Shown here in pieces: positions 1 through 9,705 of a stretch of DNA of 64,000 bases. Source of the stretch: Desulfovibrio intestinalis (GTDB taxonomy: Bacteria; Desulfobacterota; Desulfovibrionia; Desulfovibrionales; Desulfovibrionaceae). The position numbers and the translations under genes are program-made. A model generated the notes under the pieces. That model had not been told where the DNA came from. It saw only the letters and a program-made list of their open reading frames with translations, and did not search any database. The stretch spans positions 186,001 through 250,000 of the forward strand of contig NZ_JACHGO010000004.1 of the NCBI RefSeq assembly GCF_014202345.1. The letters run 5' to 3'. Every line of letters starts with the position of its first letter. Within the stretch, counting starts at the first letter, position 1.

Positions 1-846
1 CGGCACAGCAGCCAGACGTTCGGCATAGCGGGCCGCGAGGGCTCGCCGGGCAGGAATGAATTCCTCTTCCAGACGCGAAAGCTGCACGCGTCCGATGGCG
101 GCCATAATGTTGCTCATGTGGTAACGCCAGCCCTGCCGCTTCACGTCGGGGTCCCAGGAGCGGGCTCCGGCAAAGCGCTTTTGCGCGTCATTTTCCACAG
201 AAAGCAGGCGGCCGTCCGAAGCCAGCTGGCCCGCCTCGGCGTCAAAAGCCACAAGGCAGCCGCCTTCGCCGCAGGTGATATTTTTAATGCCATCAAAACT
301 GAAGCAGACCATATCGCCAAAACTGCCGATCTTGCGGCCGTCGTGCTTGCAGCCAAAAGCATGCGCGGCGTCTTCTATCACGCGCAGTCCCTTGCGCCGG
401 GCAAAATCGTACACTTCGTCGAGATGCCAGGGGTTGCTGGCATAGTCCACATACATGAGCGCAATGGTATTGGGAGTAATACGCTTTTCAGCATCGGCCA
501 GATCAAGGGTGCCGGTTTCTGCCAGCACATCGCATGCCACGGGCACGCAGCCCGCAGCGGTGATGGCCTGAAAGGACGCCACAAACGTCAGTGAAGGTAC
601 AAGAACTTCGGGTTTTCCGGGCACACGGCACTGGGCGGCCACGGCATCCACAGCCAGATGCAGGGCTGCTGTGCCCGTGTTTGTTGTGATGACCTGCTCT
701 GGCTTTACACCAAGGTACTGGGCCAGTTCTTCTTCAAAAAGACGCACTTCATTGCCCATACCAAGATAGCCGTCCTCAAGAAGAACACGGCTGACGGCAC
801 GGGCTTCTGCTTCGCCCACAATGGAACGTGAAAGACGCATGGACAT
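1..846 (-). CDS. DegT/DnrJ/EryC1/StrS-family aminotransferase, C-terminus cut by window edge
   Basis: PLP-dependent sugar aminotransferase family (usually acts on nucleotide-linked keto-sugars for surface glycans). The reading frame is open from 846 to the window edge (282 codons), so only the N-terminal part is present. Visible landmarks: the N-terminal substrate loop with EDGYLGMGNEV, the TNTGTAALHLAVDA cofactor-site segment, EDAAHAFG with the PLP-pairing Asp, and FSFDGIKNITCGEGG carrying the lysine expected to form the Schiff base. Start chosen at 846 because AGGAGG lies about 7 nt upstream; a second ATG two codons later is less well placed. The sugar substrate cannot be deduced. The next gene upstream on the same strand is cheW, with no obvious functional link. 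Confidence 0.9.
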   Translation of the reverse strand, partial: MSMRLSRSIVGEAEARAVSRVLLEDGYLGMGNEVRLFEEELAQYLGVKPEQVITTNTGTAALHLAVDAVAAQCRVPGKPEVLVPSLTFVASFQAITAAGCVPVACDVLAETGTLDLADAEKRITPNTIALMYVDYASNPWHLDEVYDFARRKGLRVIEDAAHAFGCKHDGRKIGSFGDMVCFSFDGIKNITCGEGGCLVAFDAEAGQLASDGRLLSVENDAQKRFAGARSWDPDVKRQGWRYHMSNIMAAIGRVQLSRLEEEFIPARRALAARYAERLAAVP

Positions 847-961
847 ACAGCCTCCTGCTGCGCGAGCGGTTGCCCCGGTGGGCAGAGGCCCATCCGGGAG
901 GCTGCGGCGCGGCATGCGCCGGATCGCCCGAGCGGCCCGACACACGGTGCATCGACGACGC

Positions 962-1456
962 CTAGCCCGCTTCGGCGTTCATTTCGCTCAATAACGTGTC
1001 CAGGTCAAGAAGAATAAGCAGGCGGTCATCCAGCTTGCCCACTCCCCTGATATACTCCGATCCAATACCGCAAATCACGGGCGGAGCAGCCTCCACAGTG
1101 GAAGCAGGAATGCGCAGAACTTCTGAAACGCTGTCCACAAGAAAGCCCACTATTTTCTGGCTGAACTCCATAACAACAATGCGGGTGTTGCTGTCGCGCT
1201 CCACGGCAGGCATGTTGAAGCGGGTGCGCATGTTGATGACAGGTATGACCTTGCCCCGCAGATTGATGACGCCTTCAATGAAGCGCGCCGCATGCGGCAC
1301 CATGGTTATCTGCATGGGGCGGATAATTTCCTGCACGGAAAGAATGTCTACCCCAAACTCTTCTTCGGCAATGTTAAAGGTGACCAGCTGCAGCCTGTCG
1401 CCTTCGTGCTCGTCTTCGCCGTTCAGCTCAAGAGCGGCATCAGCTATATGATCCAT
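962..1456 (-). CDS. cheW: CheW chemotaxis coupling protein
   Basis: Single CheW domain protein of 164 residues that links chemoreceptors to the CheA kinase at the inner face of the membrane. The domain fills the chain after a short acidic N-terminus: LQLVTFNIAEEEFGVDI, then VQEIIRPMQITMVP, the diagnostic GVINLRGKVIPVINMR, and a C-terminal RLLILLDLDTLL. The start at 1456 is preferred because GGAGG lies 8 nt upstream; an in-frame ATG at 1483 lacks this spacing. It is followed downstream by the aminotransferase gene and lies 235 nt after the hybrid kinase gene. CheV (50166) and MotAB (9706-11474) elsewhere in the window fit a motile organism. Confidence 0.95.
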   Translation of the reverse strand: MDHIADAALELNGEDEHEGDRLQLVTFNIAEEEFGVDILSVQEIIRPMQITMVPHAARFIEGVINLRGKVIPVINMRTRFNMPAVERDSNTRIVVMEFSQKIVGFLVDSVSEVLRIPASTVEAAPPVICGIGSEYIRGVGKLDDRLLILLDLDTLLSEMNAEAG

Positions 1457-1691
1457 GGTCTTACCTCCATCAGTGGCGGGCAAAAGGCCCCATTGGCTTT
1501 ATCGGCAGAGATGCCCACAGCAAAAGGGGCGCATACAATTCAGAACAGACGAAATTTAAAATACCCTGTGTTCCGGCGTGCGCACAGCGTCTTTTGGCCC
1601 GGCGCGCGCTGCCTTGCGGCGGATTGCACCATTTACGCGGCGCTAAATTTTTCAAAACGTGCAGCACAAAGAACTTTGTTCCACAAAAATA

Positions 1692-4600
1692 TCAGGCAAC
1701 CTCGCGCAGCAGCTTTTCCCGCAGCCGGTCAGCACGCTCTGCCATGCCAGCCGTGTCGAAATCCTTGACCGCCGCCAGTATGGCCACCATATCCCCGGCG
1801 TGGGGCGTGCCCTCAACCAGCGACATCAGTGCTTCCAAAGCGCCTTCGACACCGCCCCAGTCCGTCTCCACGCGCTTGGGCAATTCGCCCAAAAGGGCCA
1901 GCAGCGCGGTTCGGTGTTCCTCGGCCAGTTGCAAATTGCCGCTTTTTGTTTCGCTGGCACGGGCGTCGATTGCTTGAACATACTCAAGCACCTGCCCCAT
2001 TTCAATGTCAAAAGCCTTGAGCAACCCTGGGTCCAGCGGATTTTCAGGCAGCGCGTCTTCCATCATTCTGGTCAGCCGGTGTATGCGGTCAACGCCCAAG
2101 TTTGCCGCCACCCCCTTGACCGTATGCGCCATGCGGGCTGCGGCATTGAGGTCGCCGTCACGCAGCATGGCGCGCAACCGCACGGGGCTGTCGCCGTAGT
2201 GTTCAACAAAACGGAGCAAAAGCTCAAGATACAGCTTTCTGTTGTTGCCAACAGTGGCAAGGCCAGCTTCAATATTGATGGCAGGGCTATGCTGTCCCTT
2301 CATGCGGGCCTGCATGGCCTGCAAACGGCTTACGCTGCCATCTTCACTACTGGAACTGGCGTTATCCGTTTTGATAACCGCAGCATTTGCGAGCGGAGAA
2401 TCCGCCTGCAAGTCCAGACAGCCCATATCCTCCGAAGGCGTTTCCCTGGCGGGATTGCGCCGGAGTTCCCCGGGCAGCCATTTTTCCAGGGTGGCATAGA
2501 GCATCTCAGGATTCACGGGCTTGGTGAGATAATCATTCATGCCCACGTCCTTGCCGTCCATACGCGAGGCAATGTCTGTATGGGCCGTCATTGCCACCAC
2601 AGGCAGATCCTCGGGGCTGAAGCCCAAAGAACGGATGCGCCGGGTAGCCTCAAGGCCGTCCATAACCGGCATCTGCACGTCCATGAGCACAAGGGCAACG
2701 TCTGACGGTGCGGAATTTTCCAACTGGTCAAGGGCTTCCTGCCCATTGGCGGCCAGAATAACCTCAAGGCCCGCCTGCTCCAGCAGTTCACGCGCAATCT
2801 GGGCATTAATGTCATTGTCTTCCACCACCAGAACGGTGAGGGGCAAAAGCGCAGCAGGGTCTGACGTCATGTCTGCTGACTGATCTGACGGGCCTTCGGC
2901 AGTGGAAGCGCCCATATCAGCTGGTCCCGCAGCAGGCTCTGCGCCATAGTGCCCGTCGCCGGGGCTTTGCCCTTGCCCATTGAGCATCTCCACTGGCATT
3001 GCCGCAGATACCGTAAGCAAGGTGGCAGCCAGGGCGGCAGACCTGAAATCCCCCTGCCCCTCAAGCAACGTACTTTCTGACGTCACTTCCAAGGCATCGG
3101 GCTTTTGGGAAAAAAATGCTGAAGAAACGGTGGGACGGACAGGAATGGAAAAAGAAGTTTTTTCAGAAGAAGCTACGGGCGAGATGGAACGGTCTGCCTT
3201 GTCCATTTCTACAGAAAACGAAAAACGGCTGCCCTCTCCCGGCGCGCTCTGCACTGACAGCTCGCCGCCCATGAGGTTGACCAGTTGCCGCGCCAGGGCA
3301 AGCCCAAGCCCCAGGCCGCTGCGGGCACGGGTCATAGACTCATCCCCAAGGGAAAATGGCTCGAAAAGTTTTTTCCATTCTTCGCTATCAAGGCCGGGGC
3401 CAGTGTCCGACACCACAAAGGTCAGCCGCAAAACCCCTTCTCTTGTGGCCGGCTCGTCTGACGGCACCACGCGAAACTCAACGCCGCCGCTCACAGTATA
3501 TTTGACGGCATTGTCCAGCAAAATACGCAGCACCTCTTCAAGGTGACGCTCATCGCCCACCACGGTAGCGGGTATGGCCGGGTCCAGCGTAAAATTGAGC
3601 AACAGCCTCTTTTCCAAAGCCGTGCCCGCCACGCTCTGCCGCAACAGCTCCATAAAGTAGGGCAAGGCAAAAACCTTGCGCTCCATACGCATGGACCCTT
3701 CGCTGGCGCTGGAAAAATCCAGAATCCGGTTGACCATATCCAGCAACACACTGCCAGATTTGTTGATCTGGGCGAGGTAATCGCGCTGCACGCTGCTGAG
3801 ATCCGTTTGCAGGCTGAGGTAACTCATGCCGATGATGGCATTGAGCGGCGTTCTGATTTCATGACTGATGCGCCGCAAAAAATCGTCCTGCACATGAGAG
3901 GCCCGCTGGGCAAGCTCCAGAGAGGTCAGCGCCTGCGACCGGGCCAGCACGGCCTGTTGACGGCTTTTGCGCGCGCGCCTTTCGGCTTCTTTCAATTCTC
4001 TAATGCGGGAAAAAAGCGTGCCCTTCATGCGTTGCAAAGAGGCGAACATGAGGGCCAGTTCATCCCTGTGCTTGAGGCGCAGGGGATCTGGATCGAATCC
4101 GGCGGCAACGCTTTCGGCATAGCCGCTCACCTGATCCAGCGGATTGACCACGCGGGCTTTGAAAATGTAGGCGTTGCCGAGCACAGTGCCCCCGAGCAGA
4201 ACCAGAGCGCCTATGGCCGCCAGCATGGTCCAGCGCAAGGGAGCCTCGCGCTCTCCCAGATGGGTCAGAAGTTCGGCGTACTGCGTGTCGCCAAGTTTGC
4301 GGGTGGCGTCAGCAATGGCATCGGGCAGGCGGGCCAGATTGTTCTCGTGCATCCAGCGCAGGGCCGCATTTCTGTCGGCCAGAGTCTGGGCGGCGGTGCT
4401 GCCCTCTCTCTGCGGGCCCAGAGCAAGAATGATGGCGGCTTCGGTCATCGAATTGAGCATGTCCACCTGAACCAGAATGGACCGCAAGCTGGCACGCGTG
4501 GGCGCGTCTATCTCCAGCCTGTCAGCCAGGGCTGCCAACGACAGCGTCTCCCCGGGGTCCAGTTGCGCTTTTTCCGGGCGGGGAACCTCGCCCCGCTCCA

Positions 4601-4850
4601 CGCGCAGCAGCTGCTTCCAGCGCTCAAGGTACCTGGCATCACCCGCAGAAGTGAACTCAAGGGCGGCGCGGTACGTTTCACGCGAGGCGCTGCTTATCTC
4701 TGCAAGCAGATTCTCAAAGCGGTAGTAGTTGTGCAGAAACCCGTTGACCTCGTACAGGCTGCGGCCCAGCCAGACCGTGCACAGGCCGAGCATGAGCACC
4801 ATGCACAATTGCGTCATGTTGGAGGATTTGATGAGGGCCCTGATAGTCAT
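1692..4850 (-). CDS. Hybrid sensor histidine kinase (HAMP-HisKA-HATPase-REC-Hpt), TorS-like layout
   Basis: Membrane phosphorelay kinase of 1052 residues. Order: TM1 (about 12-30), a periplasmic segment of about 175 residues, TM2 (about 208-228), HAMP, a coiled linker (280-315), HisKA with phospho-accepting H330 in ISHEIRTPLN, an HATPase domain with the N box LLDNAVKY, SDTGPG and SGLGLGLALA, a long low-complexity linker (555-665), a receiver domain with phospho-accepting D724 in LMDVQMP, and a C-terminal Hpt domain with H909 in MAHTVKG. This is the full His-Asp-His chain and needs an external response regulator for the last step; none lies adjacent. The periplasmic input is unrecognised, so the signal is unknown. 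Confidence 0.93.
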   Translation of the reverse strand: MTIRALIKSSNMTQLCMVLMLGLCTVWLGRSLYEVNGFLHNYYRFENLLAEISSASRETYRAALEFTSAGDARYLERWKQLLRVERGEVPRPEKAQLDPGETLSLAALADRLEIDAPTRASLRSILVQVDMLNSMTEAAIILALGPQREGSTAAQTLADRNAALRWMHENNLARLPDAIADATRKLGDTQYAELLTHLGEREAPLRWTMLAAIGALVLLGGTVLGNAYIFKARVVNPLDQVSGYAESVAAGFDPDPLRLKHRDELALMFASLQRMKGTLFSRIRELKEAERRARKSRQQAVLARSQALTSLELAQRASHVQDDFLRRISHEIRTPLNAIIGMSYLSLQTDLSSVQRDYLAQINKSGSVLLDMVNRILDFSSASEGSMRMERKVFALPYFMELLRQSVAGTALEKRLLLNFTLDPAIPATVVGDERHLEEVLRILLDNAVKYTVSGGVEFRVVPSDEPATREGVLRLTFVVSDTGPGLDSEEWKKLFEPFSLGDESMTRARSGLGLGLALARQLVNLMGGELSVQSAPGEGSRFSFSVEMDKADRSISPVASSEKTSFSIPVRPTVSSAFFSQKPDALEVTSESTLLEGQGDFRSAALAATLLTVSAAMPVEMLNGQGQSPGDGHYGAEPAAGPADMGASTAEGPSDQSADMTSDPAALLPLTVLVVEDNDINAQIARELLEQAGLEVILAANGQEALDQLENSAPSDVALVLMDVQMPVMDGLEATRRIRSLGFSPEDLPVVAMTAHTDIASRMDGKDVGMNDYLTKPVNPEMLYATLEKWLPGELRRNPARETPSEDMGCLDLQADSPLANAAVIKTDNASSSSEDGSVSRLQAMQARMKGQHSPAINIEAGLATVGNNRKLYLELLLRFVEHYGDSPVRLRAMLRDGDLNAAARMAHTVKGVAANLGVDRIHRLTRMMEDALPENPLDPGLLKAFDIEMGQVLEYVQAIDARASETKSGNLQLAEEHRTALLALLGELPKRVETDWGGVEGALEALMSLVEGTPHAGDMVAILAAVKDFDTAGMAERADRLREKLLREVA

Positions 4851-5006
4851 GCCTTATGCTCCAGCGTCGCGGGGATGAACAACGGCCTCCTGCCCTGTAA
4901 ATCTGATGTATCTCAGCATGGCGGGCCCTGTACCGGCTCCGGAGACCTGCCAATGGCCCGCCCCGCGCCAGCACGGCGCACAGGTTGAACACGAACAGCC
5001 ATCAGG

Positions 5007-6635
5007 CTAGCACAGGCCAAGTAGGCCGTAAATGGTTGGCATGTCCAGAGACTTCTCAACCGTATCCGCCAATCTGTCCAGCTCCGGGCCAAGGGCGTAG
5101 GGTGCGCCTTCAAGAGGCGGCATACCGCTGTCGACGCGCAGGGAAGCCAAAAAGGCGTGACGGAATGCGTCCGCATCAAACAGCCCGTGAACATAGCTGC
5201 CCCACACCCGTGCCCGCCCGGCGGAATCGCACAGCCCCCAGCCAAGAGGCCGCCCTGAAGAATCTGCCATTATTACACGCGGCTGTGGAATCGCAGATTC
5301 GCAGGGCCATGAAAAATTGCCCGTCTGCCCAAGCAGCGGTACGGTGCGGCCATGATGTATCTCATAGCCCTCCACTTCCTGCGCCGGAGCCAGCAGCTCT
5401 TCACCCACCGCCGCGCCGCCTCTGCCTGACGGAACGTTCGCGGTCAGGCAGGCGCAGGTTCGCCCTGTGACGCGCAACAGTTTTTTATCGGCTTCCAGGC
5501 TGGTTGCCAGCGGCAAAATGCCCAGGCCGCATTCGCTGCCGCCTTCCTCAAGCGCCAACGGGTCAGCAATAACACTGCCAAGCATCTGCAATCCCCCGCA
5601 AATGCCCACCAAAGCTCCACACGATGTTTCAAGGGTTGTGCGGGCAAAGTGCAGAATGGCGTCCGCCAGCCCCGTGGCGCGCAGAAAGCGCAGATCCGCA
5701 ACGGTATTCCGGCTGCCGGGCACAATGACGGCATGCGGGTGCCCCCAATCCTCGGCATGTCGCACAATGCGCAGGCGCAAACCAGGCTCCTGCCGCAACG
5801 CGTCAAGATCAGTGGCATTGCTGATGTGGGGCAGATCCGGCACCACTACATCCAGCATATCCGCTGCCGTAGCATGGCATTCTCCCATACGGAGACCAGG
5901 CGTGATGCCCATTTTGAAACTGACGGAATCTTCTTCGGGCAGGCGCAGGTTTTCCAGCATGGGCACTACGCCCCAGAAGGGTTTGCCCGTGCGCTGTGTG
6001 AGGATTTGCAATGCCGGGTCCAGCAGTGTGGGATCACCGCGAAATTTATTGAGAATAAACCCGGCCACCCGCGCCCTTTCGGCCCGCGTCAGCAAGGCCA
6101 TCGTGCCAGCCAGCGCCGCAAAGGCCCCGCCCCTGTCAATATCGGCCACAAGGGCCACATGGGCGCGGGCGTAGCGGGCCATACGCATGTTTACAATATC
6201 GTGAGCCTTGAGGTTGATTTCTGCCGGGCTGCCTGCGCCCTCAAGCACCACCACGTCGGCTTCGGCAGCAAGACTGCGGTAGGCGCGGCGCACGGCCTTC
6301 CAGGCTTCGGGCTTGTAACGCAGGTAGGCCCCCACGCGCATCTGTCCCACAGGCTCACCCATGACGATGATCTGCGAGCCTGTGTTTGACGTGGGTTTGA
6401 GCAACACGGGATTCATACGCACATCCGCGGCCAAACCGCAGGCGGCGGCCTGAAGCGCCTGAGCGCGGCCCATTTCTTTACCATCGGCGGTGACAAAGGA
6501 GTTGAGCGCCATATTCTGCGCCTTGAAGGGCACAACCCGAAGCCCCCTGCGTGCCAGCAAACGGCACAGGGCTGCTGTGAGCAGGCTTTTGCCCGCATTG
6601 GAGCACGTTCCCTGAAACATGATGGCGGGTGGCAT
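5007..6635 (-). CDS. cobQ: Cobyric acid synthase (adenosylcobyrate amidase)
   Basis: Glutamine-dependent amidotransferase that amidates four side-chain carboxylates of adenosylcobyrinate diamide to give adenosylcobyrate in B12 synthesis. N-terminal P-loop-type synthetase domain (GTCSNAGKS, then KAQNMALNSFVTADGKEMGRAQ) and a C-terminal class I-like glutaminase with the nucleophile in GICGGLQMLG and a His in YVHGLFD. The start at 6635 makes the protein open with MPPAIMFQGT, which matches the usual beginning of the family (542 aa). The frame stays open upstream to a GTG at 6836, which would add 67 residues of low-complexity sequence without family similarity. It stands alone, with no other cob gene nearby and no B12 riboswitch found. 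Confidence 0.93.
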   Translation of the reverse strand: MPPAIMFQGTCSNAGKSLLTAALCRLLARRGLRVVPFKAQNMALNSFVTADGKEMGRAQALQAAACGLAADVRMNPVLLKPTSNTGSQIIVMGEPVGQMRVGAYLRYKPEAWKAVRRAYRSLAAEADVVVLEGAGSPAEINLKAHDIVNMRMARYARAHVALVADIDRGGAFAALAGTMALLTRAERARVAGFILNKFRGDPTLLDPALQILTQRTGKPFWGVVPMLENLRLPEEDSVSFKMGITPGLRMGECHATAADMLDVVVPDLPHISNATDLDALRQEPGLRLRIVRHAEDWGHPHAVIVPGSRNTVADLRFLRATGLADAILHFARTTLETSCGALVGICGGLQMLGSVIADPLALEEGGSECGLGILPLATSLEADKKLLRVTGRTCACLTANVPSGRGGAAVGEELLAPAQEVEGYEIHHGRTVPLLGQTGNFSWPCESAIPQPRVIMADSSGRPLGWGLCDSAGRARVWGSYVHGLFDADAFRHAFLASLRVDSGMPPLEGAPYALGPELDRLADTVEKSLDMPTIYGLLGLC

Positions 6636-6988
6636 ATCTGCCGGGCCTTCAAAGGAACGGACAGCCGGCGGCGCCGATACGCCTGAAGACTCACATGGAG
6701 GGGACAAGGGCGGTCTTTGGCGAGACGTGTGCGAAAGGGGTACGGACGGCATGTTTTTTTCATACGCGCAAGTGCTGCCCGGGGCAAGAGAACCCCTAAA
6801 ACCAACGTGGGGCAAGGGCTGGGGACGAACTTGCACAGTATTTACGGTTTTCGTATAAAGGAGAAAGTTGGTAAAAGAGCCGGAGCATGTCCGGCAACGC
6901 TTTTGACACTAATCCGCGTTGTGCAGTTGGGCCCTTATGGAATCAAGCCCGCCGCGGCATACGAGCCACGAGAGTTTTTGGAGATATA

Positions 6989-9124
6989 ATGAAACGTTTT
7001 CTGCTTTGGACCACGGGCGTGTTGCTGGTTATTGCGGCAGCCCTGGCCATTGTTCTCAGCCAGATAGACACCGCGTTTGTGGTGCGCCAGATCGCTGACG
7101 CCACGGCCAAGGCCACGGGCAAGCCTCTGGTATTTGAAAATGCCCCGCAAATTTCCTTCTTTCCCCCGGGCGTGCGTTTTGGCCAGGCCCGGTGGGGGCA
7201 GTCCGATCAGGGCGACTCCCTTGCCATTTCGGTCAAGGGCGGCATGGCGGAGCTTGAATTCATGCCCCTGCTTTCAGGGACAATGGTTGTACGCGAGGTA
7301 CGTTTGGACAACCCCGTTGTCAGGATGCGCCAAGGGGAAGTGGCTTCCGCCGCTGCTGCCAAGGCCGCGAAGGTAACGTCGGGCGAGAACCAGTCTGACG
7401 CTGCAGCCCCTGCTGCCACAGATACTTCGGAAACCACGCCGACGGCCACGCCGGAAGATGCGCTCAAAGACGCGGCAAAAGCCGTCGCTGCGAGCCCCAA
7501 TCAGGCCGCTGCCAGTACCCAGACTCCCGCCATTGAACTGAAACGGCTTGTGGTTCGGCAGGGCTCTCTGCACTTCACAGATGACCAGGGGCAAACGCTG
7601 GATCTCAGCGACCTGAATCTTTCTGTGGAAAATCTGCGGCCAGGGCAGGAAGCTGTTGCCCAGTGCGACTTTACCTTCACCGCCAATCTTGTTGATAAGG
7701 AAAAAGGCAGCAAAGCCAGGGCCAGCACCCCCCTGTCGGGCAATCTGGCCCTGTCTGCCAAGCTGCGCTATGCCCCGCCCCAGTTGGCTTTGCGGCAGAC
7801 ATCGCTGACCCTCAGCCCGCTGACAGGCCCGCTACCCAAAGAAGCAGGGCCTCTGCAACTGAATATTGAAGGCAACGCAGATCTGAACACCCTGAGCATG
7901 CATGTGGCCAAGTGCTGGCTGACCACGCCGCAGGCGCGCCTGGGGCTTCAGGGCGAGGCGTCTTTCAGCCCGGTTGCGTTTACAGGAAATCTTGAACTGG
8001 ACGGATCGCTGCGCAAGCTGGCGGCCTTGGCCGGGCAGACGCTCAAGCCTGCCCCCAAGGGCATTTCGGACGGCATCAAGATCAAGAGCAGGCTGGCCTA
8101 TGGCAACAACAGCCTCAACCTTTCGGACATCAGCGCCCGCGTGGACGATGTGGACCTGCGCGGCCAGCTCCGCCTTGGCATGGAGCCGAAAGCACCGCTT
8201 TCCATAACGGCTGAGGCGCAGGTCAGCGCCATCAATCTCGACAACTACCTGCCCCTGCCGGAAAACGGCAAAAGCCAAACGGCCAGTGAATCGAAAGATA
8301 AAAAAACCGCAGAAGACGCTTCCCCCCTGCCGGACATCAACGTCCGGGCGGCGGTTGCGGGCATCCGTCAGGGCAAACTGCAAATCAAGGACGTGCAGGT
8401 GATCGCTCAGGGCCTGCGCGGCAATTACAAGATTTCCACCTTCAACTGCGTCCTCGGCAGCGGCGGCACGGTACGCGCCTCAGGAGCGGCCAATATACCG
8501 GTTTCGGCCTACGCCGTTAACGGCACCGCGTCCGACGTGAATCTTGGCGCGCTGCTGGAAAGTCTCGGCAAGGGGCACCCTGTCAACGGCTCAGCCCGGC
8601 TGGACGTAGACCTGACAATGAGCGGCAAAAACGCCACGGCCCTGCAGAACAGCCTTGCTGGCAAGGGCGAGCTTGAAGTGCGGCAAATGCACCTGGAATC
8701 CATGCCCACATTGCCAGCCAATATTCCCGGCATCACAGGCAAGCCATTGCCAGACACTTTTGACCTTGTTCGCGTGCCGTTTACAGCAAGAAATGGCGAA
8801 ATTAACGCCAACCCCATAACAGTTAGCTCGTCAGGTCTTAACGCACGGGGACAGGCAAGAATAAGCCTGCCGCGCCAAAACGTGGACGCAACCGCCAACG
8901 TGGAAACTCTGGGCATGACCGTCCCCGTTATCGTTAAAGGGCCTTTCAGCAATATCTCTTACAGCGTCGACCCCCGTTTTGCTCTGGACATGGCCAAAAA
9001 ACTGCCGGGACTATTGCAGGATACGGGCAAAAATGCTGGAGATTCCGCCAAGGGCGCAGGAACGCTGTTGCAGAACGGTGCGCGCGGGGCGGAAGGCCTG
9101 GTTCGCGGTTTGTTCGGCAAATAG
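6989..9124 (+). CDS. AsmA-family envelope protein
   Basis: Inner-membrane-anchored periplasmic protein of 711 residues. One N-terminal membrane helix (about 5-24) is followed by an AsmA N-terminal domain (QIADATAKATGKPLVFE...), an Ala/Thr-rich spacer (about 115-180), and a C-terminal AsmA region with repeated long amphipathic beta segments ending in VIVKGPFSNISYSVDP. Members of this family are proposed to act in outer-membrane biogenesis and lipid transport between membranes; no specific substrate is visible here. Start at 6989 was chosen for GGAG about 6 nt upstream; an upstream in-frame ATG at 6887 would add 34 residues ahead of the membrane helix. It is transcribed divergently from cobQ. 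Confidence 0.85.
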   Translation: MKRFLLWTTGVLLVIAAALAIVLSQIDTAFVVRQIADATAKATGKPLVFENAPQISFFPPGVRFGQARWGQSDQGDSLAISVKGGMAELEFMPLLSGTMVVREVRLDNPVVRMRQGEVASAAAAKAAKVTSGENQSDAAAPAATDTSETTPTATPEDALKDAAKAVAASPNQAAASTQTPAIELKRLVVRQGSLHFTDDQGQTLDLSDLNLSVENLRPGQEAVAQCDFTFTANLVDKEKGSKARASTPLSGNLALSAKLRYAPPQLALRQTSLTLSPLTGPLPKEAGPLQLNIEGNADLNTLSMHVAKCWLTTPQARLGLQGEASFSPVAFTGNLELDGSLRKLAALAGQTLKPAPKGISDGIKIKSRLAYGNNSLNLSDISARVDDVDLRGQLRLGMEPKAPLSITAEAQVSAINLDNYLPLPENGKSQTASESKDKKTAEDASPLPDINVRAAVAGIRQGKLQIKDVQVIAQGLRGNYKISTFNCVLGSGGTVRASGAANIPVSAYAVNGTASDVNLGALLESLGKGHPVNGSARLDVDLTMSGKNATALQNSLAGKGELEVRQMHLESMPTLPANIPGITGKPLPDTFDLVRVPFTARNGEINANPITVSSSGLNARGQARISLPRQNVDATANVETLGMTVPVIVKGPFSNISYSVDPRFALDMAKKLPGLLQDTGKNAGDSAKGAGTLLQNGARGAEGLVRGLFGK

Positions 9125-9130
9125 CCGACC

Positions 9131-9280
9131 TGGAGCAGATTAACTTTGAAAGGTTTTACATTTCAAAGTTATCATTCTGCCGATAATACGATTTTCGGCA
9201 GAATTCACGCCGCATTGCGGTACGCTGCACTCTTGTGCAGCGTTAGATCATTTAAACTTTTTCAAAGGTTAAATGCTCTA
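9131..9280. mobile_element. 150-bp MITE-like element, copy A
   Basis: Non-coding element with imperfect inverted ends: left end GGAGCAGATTAACTTTGAAA, right end reading CAAAGGTTAAATGCTCTA. Inside are nested hairpins, including TTCTGCCGA...TTTTCGGCAGAA and GCTGCAC...GTGCAGC. It starts 6 nt after the AsmA-family stop codon. It matches copies at 46970-47120 and, inverted, at 41834-41983 along the whole length. Confidence 0.85.
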
Positions 9281-9415
9281 GAATAAATAATGAAGTAGCG
9301 TAAAAACAGACATACAGGCAGAATAATCCCTGCTCTGAAGCCGTTCAGAGAGTATGCTTGAGTCTTGACGGGAGTATTTTTACCCAACCGGACTTGCCTT
9401 TTCCGCCCGACAGGC

Positions 9416-9442
9416 TAAAGCTTTTGTGCGGGCAGGCGTTAA
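9416..9442 (+). promoter_or_regulatory. Candidate sigma-28 (FliA) promoter upstream of motA
   Basis: TAAA at 9416-9419, a 15-nt spacer and GGCGTTAA at 9435-9442 resemble the flagellar sigma consensus TAAA-N15-GCCGATAA (6 of 8 in the -10 part). It lies 264 nt before motA, a long leader, so the match could be chance. The rest of 9281-9705 shows no gene. Confidence 0.4.
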
Positions 9443-9705
9443 GAAGATAGGGGCCCCGGCCTGCACACGCCACCGACGCATGTTAGCGACGAGCTGATGC
9501 AGCCCAAATGGGGCTTTGACTGCGCGGCTTCATGCTGGCATGCTTGCAGTTATGGGGCCGACAGCGGATCTGCGAACCAGCGGTCGCCCAAGTGCGGGCA
9601 ACCGGAATACGGCGCAGCCCCGCAACAATTTTCCGGGGCAAGGTCTTTTCCCGGCACGGCAGGTGATGGAACGACACAGGAAGAATTGAGCCTACAGGCG
9701 GCAAT

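Noticed and set aside
4938..4957. GGAGACCTGCC, like the B12 box of a cobalamin riboswitch, near cobQ
   Set aside because: It lies on the strand opposite to cobQ and beyond its 3' end, and the other conserved segments of the riboswitch are missing.
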